Below are positions 37,468 to 46,151 of a stretch of 64,000 nt of DNA, in pieces. Source of the DNA: Steroidobacter agaridevorans (GTDB lineage Bacteria; Pseudomonadota; Gammaproteobacteria; Steroidobacterales; Steroidobacteraceae); the NCBI RefSeq assembly GCF_009932555.1, contig NZ_BLJO01000001.1, positions 1,221,897 to 1,285,896 on the forward strand. The letters run 5' to 3'. The stretch's first letter is position 1, and the number at the start of each line of letters is the position of its first letter. A program made the translations under genes and the position numbers. The notes under the pieces were generated by a model. It ran no database searches. It had not been told where the DNA came from and was given only the letters and a program-made list of their open reading frames with translations.

Positions 37468-38370
37468 TCAGCCGCGCGGGTGATGAAGGGCATGCAGCTC
37501 CTTCATGCGTTCCCGGGCCACGTGGGTATAGATCTGTGTGGTCGACAGGTCGCTATGCCCCAACAGCATCTGCACGACGCGCAGGTCGGCGCCATGGTTC
37601 AGCAGGTGTGTGGCAAATGCATGACGCAGTGTATGAGGCGACAACGCCTTCTGCACACCGGCCTTCTGCGCATAGCGCTTGATGATGTGCCAGAACGCCT
37701 GGCGCGTCATGCGATCGCCACGGCGCGTGGGGAACAGGTAGTCCGTCTGGCGCTCCAACAGGATTTCCAGACGCGGGCCGTTCATGAACTTCTGCAGCCA
37801 GGACACGGCTTCTTCGCCCAGCGGAATCAGCCGTTCGCGATCGCCCTTGCCGACGATGCGCAGCACGCCCTGGTTCATGTTCACCTGACTGGATTTCAGG
37901 TTCACGAGCTCCGATACGCGCAGGCCCGTGGCGTACAGCACCTCGAGCATGCAGCGGTCGCGATGGCCCAGCGGATCCTCGATCACCGGCGCCTTCAGCA
38001 GCGCTTCGACCTCTTCCTCGGTCAGCGACTTCGGCAGCGAGCGGCCGATCTTCGGCATCGCAATCTGCGCGGTCGGATCTTCCTTGATGGCGCCGTCGCG
38101 AATCAGGTAACGGTAGAATCGACGAAAGCTGGAAAGCTGGCGGGCCGTGGAGCGCGGACGCGCACCGGCTTCGACTCGATAGGCGATGAACGCCAACAGG
38201 TCGGCTCGCTTGGCGTCGACACTGGAGGTGCCTCGCGTCTGCAGCCAACGGTCGAGTGCGGTCAGGTCGGCGCGGTAAGCGGACAGCGTGTTGGGCGACA
38301 GACCGCGCTCCATCCACACTGCGTCGAGAAAGCGGTCGATGGCCGCCAACGACGGCGTCGTCTCCGGCAT
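37468..38370 (-). CDS. xerD: Tyrosine recombinase XerD
   Basis: Site-specific recombinase resolving chromosome dimers at dif with XerC; 300 residues (E. coli 298). N-terminal SAM-like core-binding domain (FLDAVWMERGLSPNTLSAYRAD-type start) and catalytic domain with Arg in YATGLRVSEL, Lys in VGKGDRERLIP, HTLRHAFATHLL, the late LLGHSDLSTTQIY His, and the nucleophile Tyr in TQIYTHV. I chose the ATG at 38370 because the preceding 26 in-frame residues are not conserved-like and a GAGG/AGG site precedes it. It is a housekeeping gene, not evidence for an integron or island. Confidence 0.92.
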   Translation of the reverse strand: MPETTPSLAAIDRFLDAVWMERGLSPNTLSAYRADLTALDRWLQTRGTSSVDAKRADLLAFIAYRVEAGARPRSTARQLSSFRRFYRYLIRDGAIKEDPTAQIAMPKIGRSLPKSLTEEEVEALLKAPVIEDPLGHRDRCMLEVLYATGLRVSELVNLKSSQVNMNQGVLRIVGKGDRERLIPLGEEAVSWLQKFMNGPRLEILLERQTDYLFPTRRGDRMTRQAFWHIIKRYAQKAGVQKALSPHTLRHAFATHLLNHGADLRVVQMLLGHSDLSTTQIYTHVARERMKELHALHHPRG

Positions 38371-38625
38371 ATCGTCGCCTGACCTCGAGTAAACTGATGC
38401 TTTGGTTACGCTGCTCATCGCCTTTAGGTATACGCCGTGATCGCTCACGACAGACCGGTAAATCGATGGCGGCCAGTATGGAGACCGGGTCTGGCGCTGG
38501 GCGTGATTACAATCACAGAACCCCGGCGGGGTTTACATAAAAGAGACTTAGTTCACAGAAAACGACCGCTAAACGAAACTCATGCCAGCACAACATAAAA
38601 TTCCCCGTGACTTCTGTGTCGAGTT

Positions 38626-39423
38626 ATGACTGACGGCTGGCTGCGCGCGCCCTGGACGATCGTCCGGACGGTGTTCGAAATCATTTACGGATTGTATGTG
38701 CTGACGGTGTTCCTGCTGTTTGGCTTGAGCGCCTTCGTCGCAGTTTTACTGCCTTTCGGGATCAAGACACGTCGGCATATTGCTCACTTCGCCGGCCGCG
38801 CATTTTTTGCGGTCGCCGGTTTGCGACTGCGCGTGCTCGACGAGCATCTGTTGCCGAGCGGGCCGTGCGTGGTGGTCGCCAATCACGCCAGTTACCTCGA
38901 TGGCATCGTGCTCAAAGCCGCCCTGCCCGCACGCTTCTCGTTCGTCATCAAGAAAGAGTTCAGCCGCGTGCCGCTCGCCGGTCTGCTGTTGAGGCGCATC
39001 GGCTCGGAATTCGTGGACCGCTTCAACCGCCACGCCGGCGGCATGGATGCGAGACGCCTGTTGAAAGCCGCCGACGCCGGCCAGGCGCTCGCGTTCTTCC
39101 CCGAAGGCACGTTCCTGGCGGAGCCGGGGCTCGGTAAATTTCACAGCGGCGCATTCACCATCGCGGCGCGTGTCGATCTGCCCGTCGTGCCGCTCGTGCT
39201 GAAGGGCACGCGTTACGTCCTGCCCTCCGGCCGGTTCCTGCCGCGTCCCGGGCGCATCGACATTCACGTCCTGCCCTCGATCGGCCCGATGCGGGAGATG
39301 AAGCATTCGGACGCCGTCGTCCACACCCGCGATCTGGCGCACGCACGCATCCTTGCAGAATTGGGCGAACCGGACCTGTCGTCGAACGACGGCATTGCCG
39401 CGCTTCACTCCAAACGCAGCTGA
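38626..39423 (+). CDS. 1-acyl-sn-glycerol-3-phosphate acyltransferase (PlsC family)
   Basis: Membrane acyltransferase of 265 residues. One N-terminal hydrophobic segment (LYVLTVFLLFGLSAFVAVLL, about 23-42), then the PlsC motifs: NHASYLDG (H-x4-D catalytic pair near 84), the GSEFVDRF block and FPEGTF near 160, and LPVVPLVLKGT. It adds the second acyl chain to lysophosphatidic acid in phospholipid synthesis, or acylates a related lipid such as an ornithine lipid; the family cannot tell. It stands alone, with xerD divergent on the left and a structured intergenic stretch to its right. Confidence 0.85.
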   Translation: MTDGWLRAPWTIVRTVFEIIYGLYVLTVFLLFGLSAFVAVLLPFGIKTRRHIAHFAGRAFFAVAGLRLRVLDEHLLPSGPCVVVANHASYLDGIVLKAALPARFSFVIKKEFSRVPLAGLLLRRIGSEFVDRFNRHAGGMDARRLLKAADAGQALAFFPEGTFLAEPGLGKFHSGAFTIAARVDLPVVPLVLKGTRYVLPSGRFLPRPGRIDIHVLPSIGPMREMKHSDAVVHTRDLAHARILAELGEPDLSSNDGIAALHSKRS

Positions 39424-39476
39424 TTAAAACGAGGGATCGGGCATTACGCTGCGCAGTCCTGCTCCGCGTAAGCCCT

Positions 39477-39620
39477 GGGTGTACACCCGCTCGGCGGAGC
39501 GAAGCATGCTTCGCCGAAAGGCACCGCCGAGCCCTGCCACGACCCTCGTGCGAGTCGGCAAAAGGCGTGACTTTTGCCGCCCGCCCGCCGCCGATGGCGG
39601 CGGGGTACGTCCCTGTACCC
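39477..39620. promoter_or_regulatory. Palindrome cluster upstream of leucine dehydrogenase
   Basis: In the 242-base gap lie a 12-base palindrome gggtgtacaccc (39477-39488), a 16-base palindrome gcgaagcatgcttcgc (39499-39514) nested within a 9-bp inverted repeat (39489-39497 with 39524-39532), and a 6-bp repeat gggtac/gtaccc at 39603-39620. A TATAAT at 39631-39636 follows, a likely -10 for the next gene, though no good -35 is seen. Confidence 0.5.
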
Positions 39621-39665
39621 AATGTGTCTATATAATCATCGCCTGCGGTTTTTCGAGGGACGGCG

Positions 39666-40736
39666 ATGAACCTGTTCGAAGCGGTCGGCCGGCTCGGTCA
39701 CGAGCAAGTGGTGTTCTTTCATCATCGTGAGAGCGGCCTGCGCTGCGTGATCGCGGTACACAACACTGCGCTGGGCCCGGCGCTCGGCGGCCTGCGCATG
39801 TGGCCGTACGCAAACGAAGCGGACGCGGTGCGCGATGTGCTCAAGCACTCCGCCGACATGACTCACAAAGCCGCGCTCGCCGGCCTCAATCTCGGCGGCG
39901 CCAAAGGCGTGCTCATCGGCAATCCCGAAACCGACAAGAGCGAAGCGCTGTTTCGCGCGCTCGGCCGTTTCATTCAATCGCTCGGCGGCCGCTACATCAC
40001 GACCGAAGATGTCGGCACCAACGCCGAGGACATGGAGCTGATCCGACAGGAAACGCGCCATGTCGTCGGTGTGCCGCAGTTGGTCGGTGGCAGCGGCGAC
40101 CCGTCGCGCTTCACCGCGTTGGGCACCTTGCATGGCATTCGCGCCTGCATGGAATTCAAGCTCGGGCATGCGGACCTGCGACGCACGAGCTTCGCGGTGC
40201 AAGGTGCAGGGCAAGTCGGCTATCACCTGGCGAAATCGCTGCGCGCCGCCGGCGCGAAGGTGTTCATCACCGATATCAATGAAGAACGCATCGAGCACGC
40301 CGTTGCCGAGTTCGGCGCCGAGGCGGTGCCGATGTCACATATCTACGATGTCGAGGCGGATGTTTTCTCGCCGTGCGCGCTGAGTGCCGTGATCAATGAG
40401 GACACCGTGCCTCGACTGCGTTGTCGCATCGTCGCGGGCGGCGCCAACAATCAGCTCGAATCCGAAGAGCTGGGCACCGAGCTGGATCGTCGCGGCATTC
40501 TTTACGCGCCCGACTACGCCATCAACGCTGGCGGGCTGATGAACAGCGCGATCGAGCTGGAGGGATATAACGAGGACCGCGCCCTGCGAAGCGTCGCGCG
40601 CATCCACGATATCATCAGTCGAATACTCACCCTCGCCGCCCGTAACAACATCCCCACCTGGCAAGCGGCGCGGCGGCTCGCCGAAGAGCGGATTACCGCC
40701 CTCAGTCGCATAAAATTGCCTTACGGCGGCCGATAA
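39666..40736 (+). CDS. ldh: Leucine dehydrogenase
   Basis: NAD-dependent oxidative deamination of leucine, isoleucine and valine to branched keto acids; 356 residues. The Glu/Leu/Phe/Val dehydrogenase fold is clear: ALGPALGGLRMWPYANEADA, catalytic lysines in MTHKAALAGL and NLGGAKGVLIG, and the Rossmann motif VQGAGQVGYHLAK near 180. The short LGGLRMW/YITTEDVGTN pattern and length favour leucine over glutamate dehydrogenase. It would feed the isovaleryl-CoA dehydrogenase and LiuC genes 5-7 kb downstream. A SD-like GAGGGA precedes the ATG. Confidence 0.88.
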   Translation: MNLFEAVGRLGHEQVVFFHHRESGLRCVIAVHNTALGPALGGLRMWPYANEADAVRDVLKHSADMTHKAALAGLNLGGAKGVLIGNPETDKSEALFRALGRFIQSLGGRYITTEDVGTNAEDMELIRQETRHVVGVPQLVGGSGDPSRFTALGTLHGIRACMEFKLGHADLRRTSFAVQGAGQVGYHLAKSLRAAGAKVFITDINEERIEHAVAEFGAEAVPMSHIYDVEADVFSPCALSAVINEDTVPRLRCRIVAGGANNQLESEELGTELDRRGILYAPDYAINAGGLMNSAIELEGYNEDRALRSVARIHDIISRILTLAARNNIPTWQAARRLAEERITALSRIKLPYGGR

Positions 40737-40801
40737 CGTTCGACATTTTTGCAGCCTGCGCGCGCCTTATTGCACTGCATACAAACTCGGCGTACGCTGG
40801 G

Positions 40802-40813
40802 TACTTGCAAGTA
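40802..40813. promoter_or_regulatory. 12-base palindrome upstream of thiolase
   Basis: tacttgcaagta is a perfect palindrome about 94 bases before the thiolase start, in a gap of 170 bases. It could be an operator; the regulator is not identifiable. Confidence 0.3.
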
Positions 40814-40906
40814 AGTTTAGGAGCCGCCATAACTGGCGATGCGCTCCTGAGCGGATCTTTTTCGTACCGAATCGCCGCCCTTTACTGACAGCAGTCGAGC
40901 ATTCCC

Positions 40907-42085
40907 ATGAGCGAACAGGTTTACATCGTTGCCGCCCGTCGCACCCCGATCGGCGCTTTCCAGGGTGCCCTCAGTCCGTTGACGTCCCCGCAGCTCGGCG
41001 CGGCAGCCGTGCAGGCCGCGATCAAGGACTCCGGTTTGTCGGCCGAGCAGATCGACGAGACCATTCTCGGTTGCGTGCTCATGGCCGGCATCGGCCAGGC
41101 GCCCGGCCGTCAGGCCGCGCTCGCCGGCGGCGTGCCGCAGAAAGTGCCGGCAACGACGATCAACAAGATGTGCGGCTCCGGCTTGAAGGCCGTGATGATG
41201 GCCGCCGATCAGATTCGCGCGGGCTCGGCCAACGTCGTGCTCGCTGGCGGTATCGAGTCGATGACCAATGCGCCTTATCTGATTCCGAAGGCCCGCGGCG
41301 GTCTGCGCATGGGTCATTCGGAAATTCTCGATCACATGTTCTTCGACGGTCTGCAGAGCCCGTTCGACGGCAAGATGATGGGCTCGTTCGCCGAGGCGAC
41401 GGCCGCCAAGTACGGCTTCACTCGTCAGCAGCAGGATGAGTTCGCCGCCGAGTCGGTGCGTCGCGCGCTGGCCGCTGTGGAAGGCGCGGCGTTCAGCAAC
41501 GAAGTTGCTCCGGTCACCGTGAAAGATCGCAAAGGCGAGCGCGTGGTCGCGAAGGACGAAACGCCGTTCACTTGTGACATCAGCAAGATCCCGAGTTTGA
41601 AGCCGGCGTTCGCGAAGGACGGCACCGTCACGGCCGCGAGCTCTTCTTCGATCTCCGACGGCGCCGCTGCCCTGCTCATCGCGAGCGCCAGCGCGGTACG
41701 CCAGCACAATCTCAAGCCGCTGGCGCGCATCGTCGGTTACACCAGCCACGCGCAGGCTCCGGAATGGTTCACGACCGCGCCGGTCGGTGCGATTCAGTCC
41801 GTGCTCGCGAAGACCGGCTGGTCCGCCGGCGACGTCGATTTGTATGAAATCAACGAAGCGTTCGCCGTCGTGACCATGGCAGCGATCAAAGATGTCGGCC
41901 TGGATCACGCCAAGGTCAACGTCAACGGCGGCGCTTGCGCGCTCGGCCATCCGATCGGCGCCACCGGCGCTCGCATCCTCACGACGCTGGTCCACGCGCT
42001 GCGTAATCGCAATCTGAAGCGCGGTGTCGCGTCGCTGTGCATCGGCGGCGGCGAAGCGACGGCGCTCGCAGTCGAAATCATCTAA
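40907..42085 (+). CDS. Acetyl-CoA C-acetyltransferase (thiolase)
   Basis: Biosynthetic/degradative thiolase of 392 residues interconverting two acetyl-CoA and acetoacetyl-CoA. The catalytic residues fall at the same numbers as in the Zoogloea ramigera enzyme: Cys89 ([11 protein letters not shown]), His348 ([11 protein letters not shown]) and Cys378 (SLCIGGGEA). The length and short loop favour the short-chain acetoacetyl-CoA class (AtoB/PhbA) over long-chain FadA. It closes the route from acetoacetate (made by leucine breakdown, activated by AacS or ScoAB in this window) to acetyl-CoA. A strong intrinsic terminator follows. Confidence 0.92.
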   Translation: MSEQVYIVAARRTPIGAFQGALSPLTSPQLGAAAVQAAIKDSGLSAEQIDETILGCVLMAGIGQAPGRQAALAGGVPQKVPATTINKMCGSGLKAVMMAADQIRAGSANVVLAGGIESMTNAPYLIPKARGGLRMGHSEILDHMFFDGLQSPFDGKMMGSFAEATAAKYGFTRQQQDEFAAESVRRALAAVEGAAFSNEVAPVTVKDRKGERVVAKDETPFTCDISKIPSLKPAFAKDGTVTAASSSSISDGAAALLIASASAVRQHNLKPLARIVGYTSHAQAPEWFTTAPVGAIQSVLAKTGWSAGDVDLYEINEAFAVVTMAAIKDVGLDHAKVNVNGGACALGHPIGATGARILTTLVHALRNRNLKRGVASLCIGGGEATALAVEII

Positions 42086-42099
42086 GTCGAGTGTGTGTT

Positions 42100-42142
42100 C
42101 GGGGCAACGAATCCTGACGGGTTCGTTGCCCCGATTTTTTTT
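42100..42142 (+). terminator. Intrinsic terminator after thiolase
   Basis: Perfect 12-bp stem (cggggcaacgaa at 42100-42111, ttcgttgccccg at 42122-42133), 10-base loop, then eight T at 42135-42142. Classic Rho-independent signal on the plus strand, starting 15 bases after the stop. Confidence 0.92.
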
Positions 42143-42207
42143 AAGCGCCATCCGCAAGGAACCAAGGCGGCGGCGCGCGCCTTCCACGTTGATAAGTGGA
42201 GGCAACT

Positions 42208-43098
42208 ATGCACGCAAAGCCCGGTCGTGTAGGGCTTGCAGGTGGTCATCGCTACCACAGCCTCGATGCGACGAGACTAGTCGAGCGCAAGCTGCGCGAG
42301 AGCCAGGAGCGGCTCCACGCATTCCTGCTGGCGAGCACTACGTCGATGTATCGAATGAGCGCCGACTGGAGCGAGATGCGCGAGCTCGACGGCCAGGGCT
42401 TCCTGTCCGATACGGCGTCGCCAAGAACCAACTGGCTGCAATCGTATATTCCCGTCGATGAGCAGCGGCGCGTGCTGGCGGCGATCGCCGAAGCCATACG
42501 CACCAAGAGCATGTTCGATTTGGAACATCGCGTGCAGCTGGCGGACGGCAGCCTCGGCTGGACACACTCGCGAGCCGTACCCATGCTCGATGAGCGTGGC
42601 GAAATCGTCGAGTGGTTCGGCGCGGCGACGGATATCACCGAACGCAAACGCATGGAAGACGCGTTGCGCGCCGGCGAAGAGCGGTTCCGTTTGTTATATG
42701 AGGCGCAGCACACCGCGCATCTGGTGCTCTCTCCCGATCTCATCATCGAGGCGGTCTCCGAACCGTATGCGCAGGCCACGCTGACTCGCGAGACGGATCT
42801 GGTCGGCAAACACATGTTCGACGCCTTTCCAGATAACCCCGACGATCCTCAGGCCACGGGCCAGACCGCGCCGCCAGACCAGTCCGTCATCCATCAGAAC
42901 GATATCCGGCGCCGGCGTGACTTCGCGAATGAGCTGGGTGGCGGAAGCCGTCTGTCCGCAAAAATGGAAGGCCGAATCCCCGCTGCAAAAAGCGCAGGTC
43001 GAGGCGCAGACATCGGCGGGGGCACCCGGACAGGCGACTTGCCATTGATTGCTGCCAACGAGAGAAGCCGATGCTTGCATGTGTGCGGATCCGAGTAG
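42208..43098 (+). CDS. Truncated PAS-domain sensor protein
   Basis: About 296 residues from the ATG at 42208, which has GTGGAGG just upstream. PAS 1 covers about 25-148 (FLLASTTSMYRMSADW to VEWFGAATDITERKRME). A second PAS begins (ERFRLLYEAQHTAHLVLSPDL) but ends soon after LVGKHMFDAFPDNPDDPQATG. In related sensors this PAS is followed by DIRRP, a HisKA kinase and HATPase; here the remaining about 80 residues are unlike any domain (Arg/Gly-rich, ending RCLHVCGSE). The gene looks like a sensor kinase truncated near 42860 by deletion or rearrangement, leaving a readable tail. It could still work as a PAS-only protein, but decay is more likely. Confidence 0.55.
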   Translation: MHAKPGRVGLAGGHRYHSLDATRLVERKLRESQERLHAFLLASTTSMYRMSADWSEMRELDGQGFLSDTASPRTNWLQSYIPVDEQRRVLAAIAEAIRTKSMFDLEHRVQLADGSLGWTHSRAVPMLDERGEIVEWFGAATDITERKRMEDALRAGEERFRLLYEAQHTAHLVLSPDLIIEAVSEPYAQATLTRETDLVGKHMFDAFPDNPDDPQATGQTAPPDQSVIHQNDIRRRRDFANELGGGSRLSAKMEGRIPAAKSAGRGADIGGGTRTGDLPLIAANERSRCLHVCGSE

Positions 43099-43295
43099 CG
43101 CATCCAAAAGCGACCTTCGATGCGCCTGGGCATTGTTCTTTGCCCGCCTGATCCGCGGCGTGCTGCTTATCGAAAGTTGAGCAAAGTCTACGCAGCCGCT
43201 TGGGCCAGACAATCGGGAAAGTTTGACTAAACGACGGAATGCACGCCCCCTGCCTCCAGCACTGACCGGGTTGACCCGACAACGTGCGCATTGCC

Positions 43296-43329
43296 GCCGG
43301 GCCCCGGTCCATCGGGCCCGGCGTTTTTT
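43296..43329 (+). terminator. Intrinsic terminator, plus strand
   Basis: Stem gccgggccc (43296-43304) with gggcccggc (43314-43322), 9-base loop, six T at 43324-43329. It ends rightward transcription arriving from the truncated PAS gene, just before the convergent secreted-protein gene. Confidence 0.8.
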
Positions 43330-43341
43330 CTTGTATTCGCA

Positions 43342-43845
43342 TCAGCACGCGCCACGCACATCAGGCAGCAGACACCCAGTCGTCTGATCCGCAAGCGGCG
43401 GGGAGGCGATTCCGTTGGTGGTGTCCGTGAGCAGCACATTGGTGTAGCTGACCTGCGCCAGCCCCATGGTTTGCCCCGGCGGGCACGAGAAGGAACCAGA
43501 ACCCGGCGGATGCACGATCAAGCTCGCGGTGATCGAGCCATTTTTGCCGGAGTTGAATGTACCCTCGGCGCTGACATCTGCCGCGACGGTCGTCTTGTTG
43601 GCAGCCGACGGATTCGCGCTGCCGCCGTTGATGCAAACATACGTGGCCGTGGCACTGGCGCTGCACACGTAAGTGATATTCTGATTGTTGCCCAGCCCGG
43701 CCTCCTTCCAGCTGCACGTCAGATCCCCGTTGTCGAAGTTGATGGCGTCCGAGGCGCGCAGGAAATGAGGGCTCGCCGCCAGCGCGACTCCCGTGCCGAT
43801 CGCGATGACACCCGCAAGCATCAAGCAACGCTTCATAGCTTTCAT
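43342..43845 (-). CDS. Secreted protein of unknown function
   Basis: About 167 residues from the ATG at 43845, which has an excellent AGGAGG. Signal peptide (KRCLMLAGVIAIGTGVALA) followed by a mature region that starts SPHFLRASDAINFDNGDLTC. Six cysteines in the mature part (TCSWKEAG, TYVCSASATATYVCING, SFSCPPGQ, TTGCLLPD and the final RGAC) suggest three disulfides. A repeated immunoglobulin-like strand pattern (ITASLIVHPPGSGSFSC) is plausible. I recognise no family. It has its own promoter region and the GntR gene lies upstream on the same strand, 131 bases away. Confidence 0.7.
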   Translation of the reverse strand: MKAMKRCLMLAGVIAIGTGVALAASPHFLRASDAINFDNGDLTCSWKEAGLGNNQNITYVCSASATATYVCINGGSANPSAANKTTVAADVSAEGTFNSGKNGSITASLIVHPPGSGSFSCPPGQTMGLAQVSYTNVLLTDTTNGIASPPLADQTTGCLLPDVRGAC

Positions 43846-43976
43846 GTTCAGTCCCTCCTGATGAGCTGATTGCTTCGACTCAAGCAAGGGCGACTGTAAG
43901 GACTCCGGATTGGAATCCCCATGCATCCAGCGTTCTAGCGTGGTGGTGCTAGAACGTTCGATTTACGCGCTATCCC

Positions 43977-44792
43977 TTATACGGAAATCGGCGTATCCGG
44001 CGAGATCCCCGCGACTTCATAACCGCGCTTGAAGTCGCGCACATGTTTCGACATCCACTTCCTCGCCTCGTCCGCATTCTTATCTCTCACCGCGTTGATG
44101 ATGCGCCTCTGCGCATCTGTGATACGGGCGCGAGCTTGGGGGACGGTGTCGATCATTCGGGCCAGCGACGGCGCCAGACACTGAGCCAAGGACTGTTTCG
44201 CCAGCACGAGCACCTGATTGCGCGACGCTGCGCCGAGCTGCTCGAAAAACAGCGCGACGATATTCACCGAAGTTGGATCGCCTTCCGGAGAATCGCGGAA
44301 CGCCTCGCTGGTCTGTGTGAGTGCGACCAGGTCCGCCTGGTTCCGGCGCATCGCGGCCAGCGCCGCGACTTCCGGCTCGATCACCATCATCGCTTCCCAA
44401 ACGTCGACGAACGACACCTCGTGCAACACCAGCGCGTGGCGCATGCCCGAAGCCACCTTCGCCGCTTCGGGCCGGCTGACGATCATGCGCTTCGCCCCGG
44501 GCGGGCGCGCCACCAGGCCGGCGTTTTCCAATTGACGTAGCGCTTCGCGCACCGTCGACCGGTGCACGCGAAACTGTTGCGCGAGTTCCAGCTCGGCCGG
44601 CAGGACATCGCCCTCTCGCAGCGCGCGCGACAAAATTTTATGTTCGATAGCCGAGGAAACCTTGATGTATGCAGGCGCGCGCTCGACCGGATCGAACATG
44701 GACGCGTTGTCGGCGGTTTCAGACGCGACCAGTGCGGCGGCTCCTGCGCGGCGTGGGCGGGCTGCGGATATCGTCTTTTTTTTCATGACCAT
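43977..44792 (-). CDS. GntR family transcriptional regulator, FadR subfamily
   Basis: A 271-residue regulator. After a basic, disordered N-terminus (about 1-35) comes the GntR winged helix (about 38-108: YIKVSSAIEHKILSRALREG, LPAELELAQQFRVHRSTVREALRQLE). The C-terminal all-helical FCD ligand domain follows (about 125-255: DVWEAMMVIEPEVAALAAM; ending RRIINAVRDKNADEARKWMSKHVRDF). The FCD metal-binding histidines are poorly conserved (for example no paired HxxxH), so the ligand may be an acyl-CoA or organic acid without metal. It is divergent from isovaleryl-CoA dehydrogenase, and a GT-N3-AC site lies between them, so it is a good candidate repressor of the leucine genes and itself. Confidence 0.85.
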   Translation of the reverse strand: MVMKKKTISAARPRRAGAAALVASETADNASMFDPVERAPAYIKVSSAIEHKILSRALREGDVLPAELELAQQFRVHRSTVREALRQLENAGLVARPPGAKRMIVSRPEAAKVASGMRHALVLHEVSFVDVWEAMMVIEPEVAALAAMRRNQADLVALTQTSEAFRDSPEGDPTSVNIVALFFEQLGAASRNQVLVLAKQSLAQCLAPSLARMIDTVPQARARITDAQRRIINAVRDKNADEARKWMSKHVRDFKRGYEVAGISPDTPISV

Positions 44793-44816
44793 AGTGGGAA
44801 GACGCGAACGCGGTTA

Positions 44817-44844
44817 TTGACTAAAAGACGGACTGTCGGACAAT
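44817..44844 (+). promoter_or_regulatory. Putative promoter with FadR-type operator before ivd
   Basis: TTGACT at 44817-44822, a 16-base spacer and GACAAT at 44839-44844 form a plausible sigma-70 promoter reading toward ivd. The near-palindrome ctgtcggacaa (44833-44843) overlaps the -10 and has the GT-N3-AC core of FadR-subfamily GntR sites, missing one outer base of the TNGTNNNACNA consensus. Confidence 0.5.
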
Positions 44845-44900
44845 AGGGCAAATCGTAAGCCGGCGCCATCCGCCGGACCAGCACATGACCGGGGGCCGCC

Positions 44901-46058
44901 GTGGAAGATTTCGATTTCGGTTTGGGTGAAGATCTGGACGCATTGCGCGCCACGGTAGCGAAGTTTGCGAGCGAACGCATCGCTCCGCTCGCCGCCGATA
45001 TCGACCGCACCAACAAATTCCCGCGCGAGCTGTGGCCGGAGCTGGGCGAGCTCGGCCTGCTCGGCATCACCGTCGAGGACGAGTACGGCGGCAGCGGCCT
45101 GGGCTACCTGGCCCACGTCCTCGCAATGGAAGAGATCAGCCGCGCTTCGGCGTCGGTGGGCCTGTCGTACGGCGCGCACTCGAATCTGTGCGTCAACCAG
45201 CTGCGCCGTTGGGGCACGCCCGCACAGAAGGAACGCTACCTGCCCCGCCTCATCACCGGCGAGCATCTCGGCGCGTTGGCGATGAGCGAGCCCGGCGCCG
45301 GCTCCGACGTGGTCGGCATGGGCACGCGCGCCGTGAAGAAAGGCGACAAGTACGTCCTGAACGGCAACAAGATGTGGATCACCAACGGCCCGACCGCCGA
45401 GACGCTCGTCGTCTACGCGACGCTCGATCCCGAGCTCGGCGCGCGCGGCATCACGGCGTTCATCATCGAACGCGGCATGAAAGGTTTCTCGACCGCACAG
45501 AAGCTCGACAAGCTCGGCATGCGCGGCTCCGACACCTGCGAGCTGGTGTTCCAGGATTGCGAAGTGCCCGCCGAAAACGTGCTGCATCAGGAAGGTAAAG
45601 GCGTGCAGGTGTTGATGAGCGGTCTGGACTATGAGCGTGTGGTGCTGGCGGGCGGAGCGCTCGGCATCATGCGGGCTTGCATGGATGTTGTCATCCCCTA
45701 CACGCACGAGCGTCGTCAGTTCGGACGAGCCATCGGCACGTTCCAGCTCATGCAAGGAAAGATCGCCGACATGTACACGACCATGAACGCCTGTCGCGCT
45801 TACGTTTATTCCGTCGCCGCCGCCTGCGATCGCGGCAAAGTCACGCGCTTCGACGCGGCCGGCTGCATCCTGCAGGCCTCCGAGAAAGCGACGTGGATGG
45901 CGCTGGAAGCGATTCAGACGCTCGGCGGCAACGGCTATATCAACGATTACCCCACCGGCCGCCTGCTGCGCGACGCGAAGCTGTATGAAATCGGCGCGGG
46001 CACCAGCGAAATCCGCCGCATGCTGATCGGCCGCGAGATTTTCGAAGCGACCGCTTGA
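44901..46058 (+). CDS. liuA: Isovaleryl-CoA dehydrogenase
   Basis: FAD acyl-CoA dehydrogenase of 385 residues oxidising isovaleryl-CoA to 3-methylcrotonyl-CoA in leucine breakdown. The FAD segments [19 protein letters not shown] and MWITNGP are intact, and the catalytic Glu245 sits in [13 protein letters not shown], the internal position (helix G) that separates isovaleryl-CoA from other acyl-CoA dehydrogenases, whose base is near the C-terminus. The ending [19 protein letters not shown] is typical. Start is GTG at 44901; no in-frame ATG precedes it. Electrons pass via ETF to the ETF-quinone oxidoreductase coded at 48.7-50.3 kb. First gene of a rightward series to aacS. Confidence 0.92.
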   Translation: MEDFDFGLGEDLDALRATVAKFASERIAPLAADIDRTNKFPRELWPELGELGLLGITVEDEYGGSGLGYLAHVLAMEEISRASASVGLSYGAHSNLCVNQLRRWGTPAQKERYLPRLITGEHLGALAMSEPGAGSDVVGMGTRAVKKGDKYVLNGNKMWITNGPTAETLVVYATLDPELGARGITAFIIERGMKGFSTAQKLDKLGMRGSDTCELVFQDCEVPAENVLHQEGKGVQVLMSGLDYERVVLAGGALGIMRACMDVVIPYTHERRQFGRAIGTFQLMQGKIADMYTTMNACRAYVYSVAAACDRGKVTRFDAAGCILQASEKATWMALEAIQTLGGNGYINDYPTGRLLRDAKLYEIGAGTSEIRRMLIGREIFEATA

Positions 46059-46070
46059 GACCAGGCAACT

Positions 46071-46099
46071 GTCGCATGTAGTCATGCATTGCATGCGAC
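46071..46099 (+). promoter_or_regulatory. Hairpin between liuA and liuC
   Basis: Inverted repeat gtcgcatg (46071-46078) and catgcgac (46092-46099) with a 13-base loop containing atgcat. No T-run follows. Could be an mRNA processing or attenuation element between two genes of the same path. Confidence 0.35.
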
Positions 46100-46151
46100 C
46101 TCTGCCCTAACGTATTTATTCCGCGCCATTTTCCGCGCGAGAGCTCATGCA

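Noticed and set aside
37468-38370. Tyrosine recombinase as sign of an integron or genomic island
   Set aside because: Length and motifs match housekeeping XerD; no att sites, cassettes or phage genes adjoin.
40817-42205. 462-codon minus-strand frame opposite the thiolase gene
   Set aside because: Thiolase catalytic residues are at canonical numbers; a plus-strand terminator lies inside the antisense frame.
43099-43295. Possible small gene between the PAS relic and the terminator
   Set aside because: Short frames here lack ribosome sites and family signal; I see nothing in this stretch except the terminator at its end.
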